Made by a program: the position numbers and the translations under genes
Shown: piece by piece, positions 7,460 to 16,590 of the stretch
Layout of the letters: every line of letters starts with the position of its first letter
How positions within the stretch are numbered: position 1 is the first letter of the stretch
NCBI RefSeq assembly: GCF_039543525.1
Contig: NZ_BAABJX010000058.1
Span: 1-62,515 of the forward strand
Origin: Algivirga pacifica
GTDB lineage: Bacteria > Bacteroidota > Bacteroidia > Cytophagales > Flammeovirgaceae
Direction: 5' to 3'
DNA length: 62,515 nt
Notes under the pieces: generated by a model
Seen by the model: only the letters and a program-made list of their open reading frames with translations
Database searches by the model: none
Told to the model about the DNA's origin: nothing

Positions 7460-9865
7460 ATGATGAAACAACTACAAGTGTGCCTCACATTTTTTCTTTT
7501 GTTGGTGGGGACGCAATCTTATGCCCAGAACAATTATACCATTAGTGGTTATGTGAAGGAGAAAGGAAGTGGGGAGCTGTTGCCCGGAGTGACTATTTAT
7601 GATGCCAACTTACAGTTGGGGACTACCACTAATACGTATGGTTTTTATTCCTTGACCCTTCCGGCAGGTAGTCGACAACTAGTGTATACCTTTGTAGGCT
7701 ATGAACGGGTAGTAAAAACCATTGACCTAAAAGATAATATTACCCTAGACCTAGATTTTTTGCCTTCTACCGTAGAACTGGAAACCGTGGAAGTCAATGC
7801 GACCGCACAGGAGCGAGTGAGTGAATCCGTGGAGATGAGTAAGATGATATTACCCGTTTCCCAGATTCAGGACTTACCGGCTTTTTTGGGAGAGAAGGAT
7901 GTGATTAAAACCTTGCAATTGATGCCCGGGGTACAGTCAGGTAGGGAAGGGAGCAGTGACCTGCATGTAAGAGGGGGAGGAGGAGACCAGAACCTCTTGA
8001 TTCTGGATGATGCCGTGGTATATAATGCCAATCACTTGTTCGGCTTTTTCTCGGTATTTAATGGAGAAGCACTGAAGAGTGTAGAAGTTTATAAAGGGGG
8101 ATTTCCTGCACGCTACGGTGGACGATTGTCTTCCGTGATTGATATGAATATGAAAGAGGGGAATAAGGAAGAGTTTCATGGAAGTGCTTCTGTAGGGTTG
8201 ATTTCCAGTAGCGCGACAGTGGAAGGACCTTTAAAGAAGGGGAAGTCCTCCTTCCTGGTTTCTGGTCGAAGAACCTATGTGGATATTCTGACACGCCCGT
8301 TTATGGATGATGATTTCAATGCAGGGTATTATTTCTATGACTTGAATACGAAGGTGAACTATGACTTTGGTCCAAAGAATAAGGTATACGTTAGTGGGTA
8401 TTTTGGACGTGACCGATTCTATTCCTCGGAAGATTATAGAGATGATGAGTTCAAGGCCGGATTGGAATGGGGAAATGCCACTGGTACGGTCCGATGGAAT
8501 CACCTATTCAATCAAAAACTTTTTGCGAATGCGACCTTGATTGCCAGTAACTATAAGTTTGGCTTGTTTCAGGATGAAAGATACCAGGAATATCACCCGG
8601 ATGGGAGGGAGGAAGTGCATTTGAAGATGCGCTATAATTCCAATATTACAGATTATTCCTTCAAATATGATTTGGACTATATGCCTACTGCCAAGCATCA
8701 ATTAAAAATGGGCGTAATATTAACCAATCACCGTTTTTCACCATCTGCCTTTGTGTTCAAAGGCCCGGAAACAGACATTGATGAGCGTCAGTTGATCAGT
8801 ACCTTGGAAGGAGGCGTATATATTGAAGATATCTATAAACCAACCGCAAGACTAACCTTAAACCCCGGTTTTCGTTTGAGTACGTTCTACCATGAAGGAA
8901 GAACCTATGTACAACCAGAGCCTCGTTTCAATGTGTCTTATGTGGTGAGCAAAGATTTGGCTATAAAGGCCTCTTATGCGATGATGAATCAATACGTCCA
9001 TCGTTTGAGCAATACAGGAATTGGCTTGCCAACGGACCTTTGGGTATCATCGACCAAGAATGTTTTGCCACAAACCTCTCAGCAAGTAGCGGCAGGCTTG
9101 GCTAAAGATATTGATAAGTACGGCTTGACCTTGACGGTAGAAGGGTACTATAAGCGCTCCATCAATGCCATTAGCTACAAAGAAGGAGCATCTTTCTTAT
9201 TCCTGGAAAACTTATTTGAGGGGGAGAATAATGAGGTGGATTGGGAAAATAATATTACCAGAGGGAATGATACCTCCTATGGTGTGGAGGTGATGCTGCA
9301 ACGAAAAGTAGGGCGACTGAGTGGTTGGGTAGGATATACCTTATCCTGGAGTGAACGACAGTTTGACGAGCTTAATCTTGGTAAGTCATTTTATGCTCCT
9401 TGGGATCAGCGCCATGACCTTTCTATTGCAGGGTCTTATAAAATATCTGACCGAGTAAGTGTGGGGGCTACCTGGGTCTATGGTTCAGGTACGCCATTGA
9501 CGATGGCCGTTGCAAAAACACCAAGTGATGTTCATAGCCCTGAGTTGGATGCTCATGCCCCTAAGGATCCTCTAGGGCAAACGTATTATTCATACCAACC
9601 TACTAGAGACTATTATGGTACGCTGAGTAATTTCAGAAGACCGGCCTACCACCGTATGGATATCGCTTTCCGTTTCCACAAGCAAAAGAAATACTTCCAG
9701 CGTACTTGGGAGGTGGGAGCCTACAATGTGTATAACCGACAGAATATGTTCTTCTATACCACCGATTATGAGTATGACTACCGAAATGATCAGGAGTATG
9801 CTTATCTGCAGCAGGTCTCTTTGTTTCCGGTGATTCCTTATGTGTCTTATAAAGTTACTTTTTGA
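7460..9865 (+). CDS. TonB-dependent outer membrane receptor
   Basis: 801 residues. Signal peptide (1-22, ending SYAQ), then a carboxypeptidase-regulatory-like beta-sandwich (about 26-110: ISGYVKEKGSGELLPGVTI, GFYSLTLPAG), a plug domain (about 130-235: KTLQLMPGVQ, HVRGGGGDQNLLILDDA, GGFPARYGGRLSSVIDM) and a 22-strand-type barrel ending in SYKVTF. It should import a large ligand using TonB energy. The DUF4249 lipoprotein gene follows 209 bases downstream, a frequent pairing in Bacteroidota. A 12-base palindrome TTTCGGCCGAAA lies 10 bases before the ATG. A GGATGAA heptamer array begins directly after the stop codon. Confidence 0.92.
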   Translation: MMKQLQVCLTFFLLLVGTQSYAQNNYTISGYVKEKGSGELLPGVTIYDANLQLGTTTNTYGFYSLTLPAGSRQLVYTFVGYERVVKTIDLKDNITLDLDFLPSTVELETVEVNATAQERVSESVEMSKMILPVSQIQDLPAFLGEKDVIKTLQLMPGVQSGREGSSDLHVRGGGGDQNLLILDDAVVYNANHLFGFFSVFNGEALKSVEVYKGGFPARYGGRLSSVIDMNMKEGNKEEFHGSASVGLISSSATVEGPLKKGKSSFLVSGRRTYVDILTRPFMDDDFNAGYYFYDLNTKVNYDFGPKNKVYVSGYFGRDRFYSSEDYRDDEFKAGLEWGNATGTVRWNHLFNQKLFANATLIASNYKFGLFQDERYQEYHPDGREEVHLKMRYNSNITDYSFKYDLDYMPTAKHQLKMGVILTNHRFSPSAFVFKGPETDIDERQLISTLEGGVYIEDIYKPTARLTLNPGFRLSTFYHEGRTYVQPEPRFNVSYVVSKDLAIKASYAMMNQYVHRLSNTGIGLPTDLWVSSTKNVLPQTSQQVAAGLAKDIDKYGLTLTVEGYYKRSINAISYKEGASFLFLENLFEGENNEVDWENNITRGNDTSYGVEVMLQRKVGRLSGWVGYTLSWSERQFDELNLGKSFYAPWDQRHDLSIAGSYKISDRVSVGATWVYGSGTPLTMAVAKTPSDVHSPELDAHAPKDPLGQTYYSYQPTRDYYGTLSNFRRPAYHRMDIAFRFHKQKKYFQRTWEVGAYNVYNRQNMFFYTTDYEYDYRNDQEYAYLQQVSLFPVIPYVSYKVTF

Positions 9866-9900
9866 AGGATGAAGGATGAAGGATGAAGGATGAAGGATGG
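9866..9900. repeat. Heptamer tandem array (GGATGAA)n
   Basis: Five copies of a GGATGAA-type heptamer start at the base after the receptor stop codon, followed by CTCCTTGTGGGCACTCC, related to the GC-rich hairpins at 20573-20593 and 55080-55100. Confidence 0.9.
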
Positions 9901-9978
9901 GTTCTCCTTGTGGGCACTCCAAGAACAAGAAAAGATATAAGGTAAAAAGTAAAAGGTATTAGGTAAAAGGTGATTAAT

Positions 9979-10041
9979 TTTCTCCTTTCTCCTTTCTCCT
10001 TTCTCCTTTCTCCTTTCTCCTTTCTCCTTTCTCCTTTCTCC
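9979..10041. repeat. Heptamer tandem array (TCTCCTT)n
   Basis: About nine pyrimidine-only copies of TCTCCTT, 33 bases before the preferred start of the DUF4249 gene. The array is in frame with no stop and could be misread as an N-terminal extension. Its nearness to the start makes copy-number effects on expression possible. Confidence 0.9.
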
Positions 10042-10074
10042 ATACTTATAACCGATATAAAACCAAAATCAACA

Positions 10075-10989
10075 ATGATTAAAAAATATATAATACCATT
10101 TCTAATTCTGCCGATAGGGGTACTATTAGGCAGTTGTGAGGATTTCTTTTTAAAAGATATAGACGTAGATGACTTGCCACCTTATGAGAAAATTATGGTG
10201 GTACAAGGGTTTATTAGCCCACAACAGGACAGTATAAAAATAGCCTTGAAATTTACTTTACCAACTTGGGGCTTAAGAAACCAGCCTTTGTCAGAGGAAG
10301 ATCAGTTGGCGTTACGTTCTGCTGTGGTTACTTTAAAAGATGAGGAGCGCTCTGTATCCATTCCTTATGTGGAAGCCCAAGGGGTATATGCCATTAGCCA
10401 AGAAGAATTTCCATTACAAGAAGGAACTCGCTATGAACTGACCGTAGAGCGAGAAACACAGCGATTGACGGCTTCTTGTGAAATTCCTAAGAGTAATAAT
10501 ACGCTTGTCATATCATTGTCCGAAAGAGAAAAGGAGAATGATCCGCAATATGGATATGAGCCACAGTATTTACGTTTAACTTGGGAGGATACAAAAGACC
10601 AGGTTAATTATTACAATGCTTATGCATATAAAAACGAGTACTATACTTATTATGATGAGCTTGGTAATGAGACACAGCAGGCATATCAGCAACGGTTAAC
10701 TTATAGTGAAGGATATACCTCAGATTATTTAAGTGATGGCCGATGGCTAGAGGTTGAAGTGAACTACTATGGTTATGGAGAAGGGGAAATAAAAGGAGTA
10801 CTTTACTCCGTGGACGAGCATTATTATGAATACCATCAAAGTGTTTACAATTACACGGGAGATAACCCTTTTGCTGAACCCCAGAATATCTACACGAACG
10901 TAGAAGGAGATGGTACCGGTATTTTCTGTGCATACAGTTATGATTCTACGGCAATCCCTACCATAGAAGTAGAAGGGGTGGAGAATTAA
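10075..10989 (+). CDS. DUF4249 family lipoprotein
   Basis: 304 residues from the ATG at 10075. An earlier in-frame start at 9970 would translate the TCTCCTT array and is rejected, since the lipoprotein signal MIKKYIIPFLILPIGVLLGS-C begins at 10075, with the lipobox cysteine at about residue 21. The body, with KIMVVQGFISPQQDSIKI and LTVERETQRLTASCEIP, matches DUF4249 proteins encoded next to TonB-dependent receptors. It is probably a periplasm- or surface-facing partner of the receptor. Its role in binding or passing the ligand is inferred from context. A GAAGAAT heptamer array begins at the stop codon. Confidence 0.85.
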   Translation: MIKKYIIPFLILPIGVLLGSCEDFFLKDIDVDDLPPYEKIMVVQGFISPQQDSIKIALKFTLPTWGLRNQPLSEEDQLALRSAVVTLKDEERSVSIPYVEAQGVYAISQEEFPLQEGTRYELTVERETQRLTASCEIPKSNNTLVISLSEREKENDPQYGYEPQYLRLTWEDTKDQVNYYNAYAYKNEYYTYYDELGNETQQAYQQRLTYSEGYTSDYLSDGRWLEVEVNYYGYGEGEIKGVLYSVDEHYYEYHQSVYNYTGDNPFAEPQNIYTNVEGDGTGIFCAYSYDSTAIPTIEVEGVEN

Positions 10990-11085
10990 AAATGAAGAAT
11001 GAAGAATGAAGAATGAAGAATGATCAATTTTCAATTTTCAATTTTTAATTAAAATGAATCACCCCAAAAGCCTACTGAACTAGTT
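10990..11085. repeat. Heptamer arrays (GAAGAAT)n and (CAATTTT)n plus shared module
   Basis: Directly after the stop codon come about five GAAGAAT heptamers, then about three CAATTTT heptamers, then a module with GAATCACCCCAAAAG and CTGAACTAG that also occurs at about 4640-4690. Confidence 0.85.
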
Positions 11086-11143
11086 CTAGCGTGTATTAAT
11101 TATTGAAAATTGATAATTAATCATTGAAAATTATATTTCACAT

Positions 11144-11182
11144 AAAAAATCCCCTTGGAGTAGATCTCTAAGGGGATTTTTT
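11144..11182. terminator. Bidirectional intrinsic terminator
   Basis: A 13-bp stem, AAAAAATCCCCTT with AAGGGGATTTTTT, around a 13-base loop. It has a U-run on either strand and sits between the rightward DUF4249 gene and the leftward genes that begin at 11225. Confidence 0.85.
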
Positions 11183-11224
11183 GTACAGAATAGCCTTTTC
11201 GGCCTATTCCTATGCAAAATATAT

Positions 11225-11371
11225 CTAGAAAGGACGGTTGCCCTTATTTTTCACACGGACAGGAATTGGCTTCAGCTTTTGCTGTTGTTTAATGGATAGT
11301 TGTTTCAGGAACCAAGCAGCTCCAGATAGGATTGTAAACCCAATAATAGAAACTCCGATGTGATAATCCAT
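11225..11371 (-). CDS. Small single-span membrane protein, hypothetical
   Basis: 48 residues from the ATG at 11371: MDYHIGVSIIGFTILSGAAW is a plausible membrane helix, followed by a basic tail (KQQQKLKPIPVRVKNKGNR), which suggests a bitopic protein with its C-terminus in the cytoplasm. A TTG 54 bases upstream would extend it. It lies between a strong terminator and the acylase gene, in the same direction as the acylase. No family recognised; coding status moderate. Confidence 0.4.
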   Translation of the reverse strand: MDYHIGVSIIGFTILSGAAWFLKQLSIKQQQKLKPIPVRVKNKGNRPF

Positions 11372-11490
11372 AAATAAATGGTTGAGGTGGACATTAACTA
11401 TATTCAGTACAATATAAGTACTCAAGGTTAAGAATAAAAGAAATTTATTTTACCCTCATGGTTATTAACGGAAAAGTACAATCAAAGGTT

Positions 11491-13671
11491 TTACAATCCC
11501 GCTTCCATTTCTGTAATCGTCGATTCCTTACCCGGTGTATACTGTCTACCGCCTTTAGAAAGTGACATTTCCTTGCTTCTGTATACAGGACGTAATTTTT
11601 CCTGAACAAACAAATTAGCTTGATCACTATAGTGTGGAGAGGTAGGGTCTAAGGTTGCCGTTCCATAGTTATGGATGGCTTTGGAAGAAATTACACCATT
11701 GCTATCCCATTCTACCATCATGATATAACTGTCTCCGGCACGGTTGTGTAGTTGACCATCCTCATTTAGAGGTCCTCCGTAGACTGCTCTTAAGATATCT
11801 GGTCCACCACTAATCGGCAGACTGACCTCACCTCTGACATGACGATTGACCTGACCATAGGTGGGAGCATAGGTATTATAATGTTCTTCTAATTGATCGA
11901 CTGCTTGCACAAATGCTTCTTGAATTACTTCAGAAGACACCTTTTTTCCTTGAGCTTGCTGAATAGGGGCTAGCGTTAGTACCCCTAAAGCGGCAGCGGT
12001 ATTATCAAGATGTGTACTAAGGTCCCAGGACTGTAAATGCAGGAAAGCCTTTTCATAGACCGTGCCTTTCCAAACTTCTGGAATAGGTTGTGAGAGCCAT
12101 TCACGAAGCCTTTTGGCTTGAGTAGAAGCTGGGTGGTAACTTAAGTCATACTTGAACTGCTCAAATTCTTTGGAAGAAATTTTATCTTCCAGTCCATAGA
12201 GCGTCTCAATTTGCAAGGCTCTATTGGTTACAAAAGACTCTATTCCCATAGAAGGAGGGAAATCCTGAGACTTAGGATCATCATTTCCATCCGTAGCCTG
12301 AAAAGGAGGATTGTTGGCGTTATAGACTAAGCCCGTAGTTGGGTTGACCGTCTTAGGGGTATCCTGATAGGGACGATAAGTATTCCAAATAAGCTCAGAG
12401 CGGTCACCCGGTAGGTATTTTTTCCAGTCCCATCCTTCGATGCGGTGGGGAAATTGAGCATTATAGAAATGTGCAATATTGCCTTCTTTATCAGCGTAAA
12501 CATAATTGATACTTGGCATGGCCTGCATACGCATCGCCTCTTCAAATTCTTCAAAATTGGAGGCCTTGTTTAAGCGATACATAAAGTCCAGCTGTCGGGT
12601 TTCTCCCCTTCCAGCCCAGTTGATCGCAAAGTACCCCTCTTCCGTTTCCATCACAGGGCCATGTGCAGCAATAAGAATATCTTTCTTGACCGTCCATCTT
12701 AAAGGGCCAAATAATTTGACTGTCATAGAGGCTTCTTTCATCTCAAAGTTATGCCATGCGCCATCCATCCAGTATTGCTGATCGTTTTCAGGGTTGATTT
12801 TTAGCACGTAGATATCTGTCAGGTCCGGTTTGTTGACCGTGTTCGCCCAACCTAAGTGTTCGTTGTGTCCATGAATAATGATAGGCGCACCGGGAAAAGT
12901 AGCCCCAGCCATATTCCATCCTTCTTCGGAATGTAGAGAAGCTTCGTACCAGGCTACGGGTCCTGTTAGTGGTTGATGGGAGTTGATGAGCAAGTGGGTA
13001 CGCCCTTCCTCACTTCGATGAGGAGCGACAGCAATTCCCTGACTTCCGACAGGTAAATGCTCCGAAGGTTGCCATACCAATGGCTGTTCCCCTTCTTTTG
13101 CAATCTCTTTTGGAATAGATGTGTCGAATAGCTTTCCAAGCTCTTTATCGAACCCATAAAATAAAGGGGTTTTAAAAGTAAATCCCGCGACAACATCTTC
13201 TCCCTTAAATGGAAAAGCATAAGGAGAAACTTTGTCAGGGTTTTCTGCAGCATATAGGTTCAGTCCATCGGCATAGGCTTCGGCGATAGCTTTAGTATGT
13301 TCGGGAAGGGTATCATACCCCTGAGCAACGGCTTCCCATATTCCCATCCATTGAATCAGATAATCTGTCTTGGCGGCTTTAGGACCCTTTTCAGCGGCTA
13401 GCTTTCCTCTGGTAGCAAGCATCACATCTTGTATGGTGGCAAAGTCATCCTCGGCATGGGCATAACCCAGTCCAAAAGCGGTATCTTTATCTTTCTTTCC
13501 AAAGATGTGTGGAATTCCCCATTCGTCTCGAATAACGTCTACATTGTAAGCGTGTGCCTTTTCCTTAAAGGGTGTCATATCCGGAAGAGAAGGAAGCGTA
13601 CTGTAGGCAATTGTAAAAATCCCACCAACGAGCAGCCCCAATACTAAAAGAGTAGTATAGCGTTTTTTCAT
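11491..13671 (-). CDS. Penicillin/acyl-homoserine-lactone acylase family protein
   Basis: 726 residues from the ATG at 13671, where a signal anchor begins (MKKRYTTLLVLGLLVGGIFT). Upstream in-frame starts read through the REP-type repeat and are rejected. This is an Ntn-hydrolase precursor: alpha-chain region YNVDVIRDEWGIPHIFGK, a spacer, then the likely autocleavage site G209/S210 (PVGSQGIA), where Ser210 would become the nucleophile. INSHQPLTGPVAWYEASLHS and GAPIIIHGHNEHLGWANT follow the aculeacin-A/PvdQ-like pattern better than penicillin G acylase. It probably removes acyl chains from amides in the periplasm. Whether it degrades acyl-homoserine lactones is untested. Confidence 0.88.
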   Translation of the reverse strand: MKKRYTTLLVLGLLVGGIFTIAYSTLPSLPDMTPFKEKAHAYNVDVIRDEWGIPHIFGKKDKDTAFGLGYAHAEDDFATIQDVMLATRGKLAAEKGPKAAKTDYLIQWMGIWEAVAQGYDTLPEHTKAIAEAYADGLNLYAAENPDKVSPYAFPFKGEDVVAGFTFKTPLFYGFDKELGKLFDTSIPKEIAKEGEQPLVWQPSEHLPVGSQGIAVAPHRSEEGRTHLLINSHQPLTGPVAWYEASLHSEEGWNMAGATFPGAPIIIHGHNEHLGWANTVNKPDLTDIYVLKINPENDQQYWMDGAWHNFEMKEASMTVKLFGPLRWTVKKDILIAAHGPVMETEEGYFAINWAGRGETRQLDFMYRLNKASNFEEFEEAMRMQAMPSINYVYADKEGNIAHFYNAQFPHRIEGWDWKKYLPGDRSELIWNTYRPYQDTPKTVNPTTGLVYNANNPPFQATDGNDDPKSQDFPPSMGIESFVTNRALQIETLYGLEDKISSKEFEQFKYDLSYHPASTQAKRLREWLSQPIPEVWKGTVYEKAFLHLQSWDLSTHLDNTAAALGVLTLAPIQQAQGKKVSSEVIQEAFVQAVDQLEEHYNTYAPTYGQVNRHVRGEVSLPISGGPDILRAVYGGPLNEDGQLHNRAGDSYIMMVEWDSNGVISSKAIHNYGTATLDPTSPHYSDQANLFVQEKLRPVYRSKEMSLSKGGRQYTPGKESTITEMEAGL

Positions 13672-13777
13672 GGTTGTTGAAGTCTGTTTAATAGGTGTGT
13701 TCAAAAAATGGTATAAGATAAAGGTAGGAATTATTGATTGGAAAGCCATTCGTAAGGAGCGTAAGCCCCAAAATACT

Positions 13778-13834
13778 GGTCGTAGCGTCCTCGCTACGAC
13801 CCACCAGCGCCTTCCCCGAGGGTCCACCCTCGGG
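13778..13834. repeat. REP-type double hairpin, left flank of transposase
   Basis: Two hairpins: GGTCGTAGCG-TCCT-CGCTACGACC (13778-13801) and CCCGAGGG-TCCA-CCCTCGGG (13815-13834), joined by CACCAGCGCCTTC. It is the inverted counterpart of 14451-14506, matching over about 40 bases with one mismatch in the central part. Confidence 0.9.
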
Positions 13835-13897
13835 TTAACTGCATTATAATTGAAGTAGCCCTCCCTACCTTTCTGCTTCATCAAAACATAAAACCAT

Positions 13898-14449
13898 ATG
13901 GGCAGAAAGTATAAAATCCACGAATCCGATTACCCTTATTTTCTTACGTTCACGATTGTGGGATGGATAGACCTCTTTACAAGACGCTGTTATGCAGATC
14001 TTATGGTTGAGAGTCTACAGCATTGCCAAGAAAATAAAGGATTAAAGGTAGGAGGGTGGTGTATTATGAGCTCTCATTTACACCTTATTTTGTATACGGA
14101 AGATAACCAACCCTTGGAAGGGATTATTCGAGACCTGAAAGCCTATACCGCCAAGGAAATCTGGAAAACACTGAACAACAATGATCAGGAGAGTCGTAAG
14201 CGATGGATTTCCGGCATGATGAAAAAAGAAATAGAGTACAGTTCCAGAAATTCTACTTTTCAGGTTTGGATGCAACATAATCACCCTATTTAATTATCCA
14301 ATGATGAGAAACTGAGGCAACGGTTAAATTATTTACATGAAAATCCAGTGAAGGCTGGGTTAGTGAGAAAGGCAGAAGATTGGGTGTATAGTAGTGCTAT
14401 TGATTATGAAGGGGGGAAGGGGTTGCTGGACATAGACTTTTTGTTTTGA
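13898..14449 (+). pseudogene. REP-associated tyrosine transposase (RAYT), nonsense mutant
   Basis: The reading frame starts at 13898 and encodes an IS200-like/Y1 transposase: FLTFTIVGWIDLFTR near the N-terminus and the HUH motif HLHLIL in SSHLHLIL (about residues 60-65). A TAA at 14291-14293 ends the frame after WMQHNHPI. The same frame stays open to the TGA at 14447 and continues with LSNDEKLRQRLNYLHENPVK and AGLVRKAEDWVYSSAIDYEGG, the standard RAYT C-terminus. The stop sits where the family usually has a glutamate, so one G-to-T change (GAA to TAA) would explain it. The truncated product lacks the YLHENPVKAGL motif. Matching REP-type hairpins flank the gene. Confidence 0.85.
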
Positions 14450-14450
14450 A

Positions 14451-14506
14451 CCGAGGGTGGACCCTCGGGGAAAGCGCTGGTGGGTCGTAGGCTGGAGCCT
14501 ACGACC
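14451..14506. repeat. REP-type double hairpin, right flank of transposase
   Basis: CCGAGGG-TGGA-CCCTCGG, then GGAAAGCGCTGGTGG, then GTCGTAGGC-TGGA-GCCTACGAC. Inverted partner of 13778-13834; the distal hairpin stem differs in sequence but keeps its pairing. Confidence 0.9.
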
Positions 14507-14647
14507 AGTTGTCAATCGCCAACTGTTTTTGAGCTTATGCTTTAAACACCACATTCTTCATGATAGTAAGTTGCTACTTTTTCTTAGTATGATTACATTG
14601 CAAGGCTGTAGTGGGAACGTAGATGTTATACTTTTTGAATTAAGCGA

Positions 14648-15889
14648 ATGCCAGCATTTCATTCTGTAGACCAACTGCTTCTGGAACTGGGAAACCATAA
14701 GGTCCGGAAGGTTGTAGATATCATTTTTAAGCATAACGAGGTTACTCTGGATCGACTGATTGATCTCCTAGAAGGAGATGAGAAGTTCGTGAGAAGTATG
14801 CTAGCCAAGGAAATCATCTCTACCGATGATGATGAGAAGGTACGCATGGATGAGCGACTATTGTCCTTTTTGGAAGGATTCATGGAGGTACGGGAAGAAA
14901 TCCAGAATTTTGAGGTGGATGCCCGTATCAAGGGACTTCGTCGCAGAATGAGGCTTTATGAGATGGAAGATGACTATCTCGAAAAGCAGCAGCATATCGA
15001 CAAGATCAAGAGCGAACTGAAGCGTATCGGGAAGGTGATCAAGCGAAATGTGATCGACCTGAGCCGTTTGGTTATGCAGGATTATAAGACGGCTGATAAT
15101 GCGGAGGTGAGGAAAGAAAAAATTCTTGATCATAACGATAAGGCCGATCGACTATTGACGCTGATCCAAGGGTTGGAAGAGATGTTGCAGGAAGAGCATA
15201 TCTTCTCATCGGTACAGGATGAACAGTTGCATCGTATTGCCAATAATCTTCGCCACGACTATCTTAAGCCTGCCCGCACCAACCTCATTGAACTTAGCCA
15301 GGAGATCGTAGCCTTTATCAACCGTATCATCTATCATCAGCGAATCTTCAAAAAGTTGATGAAGATCAAGCGATTGAGAGATCACTACGAGTTGGAGAAG
15401 TATACCAATATTGAAGAGATCCTGGAACAGGATGATAAGTTGTTTAATGATTCCCGCCCTTCTTTTCGTACCAAGCCTTCTTTGGAGTTTTTGCGTTCCG
15501 ATGATGGGTATGAGATGATTCTTAAGTTGGCGACCCGTCAGCATCACCAATCCTTGAAGTTGCTGAAGGCAGGGGAAGCGTTGGATCAAAGCTTGATCAA
15601 TACAGCAGCGGTGGTCGAGCAGCGTATCAACTATCGCAGTATTAAGGATAAATTTTTGCAGTCAGGGAAAGACCTGTTCACTTTTATCATGGAGTATCCC
15701 TTCAAGGTAGAAACACCTTTTGAGGAAAGAGTTAAGGTGTATTGTAAGATTGCCTTGCTGTATGCCGATGAACTGGACTACTCGGAAGCGAACGACAATA
15801 GGCTGCAAATGAACGGTTATGAGTTTGCGAATATTGCTGCAGGTACGCCCAAGGCGAAAAGGCAGACCAAAGCAGTAGCTTCTGTCTAA
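14648..15889 (+). CDS. Putative MukF/MksF-like kleisin subunit of an SMC complex
   Basis: 413 residues, no signal peptide, highly helical and charged. The N-terminus (about 1-75, VRKVVDIIFKHNEVTLDRLIDLL) looks like a winged-helix domain, followed by long amphipathic helices (VDARIKGLRRRMRLYEMEDD, HIDKIKSELKRIGKVIKR). I recognise no specific family motif. The call rests on gene order: this is the first of three genes whose third is a clear MukB-type ATPase, and size and composition fit a MukF/MksF-class kleisin that bridges the SMC heads. It does not look like DUF3375 (JetA). It may be regulated from the region downstream of the RAYT element. Confidence 0.55.
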   Translation: MPAFHSVDQLLLELGNHKVRKVVDIIFKHNEVTLDRLIDLLEGDEKFVRSMLAKEIISTDDDEKVRMDERLLSFLEGFMEVREEIQNFEVDARIKGLRRRMRLYEMEDDYLEKQQHIDKIKSELKRIGKVIKRNVIDLSRLVMQDYKTADNAEVRKEKILDHNDKADRLLTLIQGLEEMLQEEHIFSSVQDEQLHRIANNLRHDYLKPARTNLIELSQEIVAFINRIIYHQRIFKKLMKIKRLRDHYELEKYTNIEEILEQDDKLFNDSRPSFRTKPSLEFLRSDDGYEMILKLATRQHHQSLKLLKAGEALDQSLINTAAVVEQRINYRSIKDKFLQSGKDLFTFIMEYPFKVETPFEERVKVYCKIALLYADELDYSEANDNRLQMNGYEFANIAAGTPKAKRQTKAVASV

Positions 15890-15907
15890 ATGCGATTTGC
15901 AAAGTAA

Positions 15908-16010
15908 AAGCTAAAGCTCAACGCTCCAAAGGAGCAACTCAACTCACCGAAGGTGAAATTCAACAGCCCGAAGGGCTACTCAACCAGCCGCGCAAGCGGC
16001 CTCAACAATA
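15908..16010. repeat. Array of TCAAC-linked mini-hairpins
   Basis: Four short hairpins in a row with different stems but the same plan: GCTCC-AAA-GGAGC, TCACC-GAA-GGTGA, AGCCC-GAA-GGGCT and GCCGC-GCAA-GCGGC, joined by AACTCAAC/ATTCAAC/ACTCAAC-type linkers. It fills the gap between the F-like and E-like genes. The same design appears at 16591-16764 and 51537-51759. Confidence 0.85.
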
Positions 16011-16027
16011 ATTAACCATTTACGGAA

Positions 16028-16579
16028 TTGGATCATATAAAGAAATATATCAGTAAAGCTTTTGAGGTATTGAGTGCCGGGCATTTTATCAGTGCCAATA
16101 GCTCCAGAACCGAGATCAAACGTTTATATGAAGTGATAGAGGAATACTTCGAGGATTTTTATAACTACTTCGAGCCTTTGAATTTTTTCTTGGGAAGAGG
16201 GAATAACTACTTCTACTTTTCAAGGGAGCAGCAACGCCAAACGGTAGAGCAGAAAGTAGAGCGATTCTATCGCTATATCGACTACCTGGCTTTCTTTAGG
16301 GTATACGATAACCTCTTTTCGGAGGGGACTCGTTTTACGCTAGGAGATTTAGAGCAACGTTGTAAGGCAAATACGGACCTAATGGAAATTCTAAAGCGAA
16401 TGAATCTGGAGAAGGAAACCGTAAGAGATAGAGTGCAGAAGATTGTCGAGCAAATGACCAGAGAGTCTTTCTTCGAATGTGAGAACCCCGAAACCCAAAG
16501 CTATAAGGTGCTTTCGGCTTATAATTACTTTGAGGAGATCATTGAAATGCTTGACATCGATCAAACTGACGAACAGTAA
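16028..16579 (+). CDS. Putative MukE/MksE (JetB-like) subunit
   Basis: 183 residues from a TTG at 16028. The frame is closed by a TAA at 16013, and ACG/TTG are the only upstream options, so TTG is the likely start. The protein is small, soluble, aromatic and acidic (EYFEDFYNYFEPLNFF, VERFYRYIDYLAFFRVYDNL), then has a helical winged-helix-like C-terminus (VQKIVEQMTRESFFECENPE, YKVLSAYNYFEEIIEML). The size and position between kleisin and ATPase genes match MukE/MksE/JetB. Direct family recognition is weak. A TTG start could limit its expression relative to its neighbours. Confidence 0.55.
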   Translation: MDHIKKYISKAFEVLSAGHFISANSSRTEIKRLYEVIEEYFEDFYNYFEPLNFFLGRGNNYFYFSREQQRQTVEQKVERFYRYIDYLAFFRVYDNLFSEGTRFTLGDLEQRCKANTDLMEILKRMNLEKETVRDRVQKIVEQMTRESFFECENPETQSYKVLSAYNYFEEIIEMLDIDQTDEQ

Positions 16580-16590
16580 ATAACCATCAC

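Noticed and set aside
9970..10074. N-terminal extension of the DUF4249 protein
   Set aside because: It would encode the heptamer array; a standard lipoprotein signal starts at 10075.
13672..13884. N-terminal extension of the acylase
   Set aside because: It would encode the REP hairpins; the signal anchor starts at 13671.
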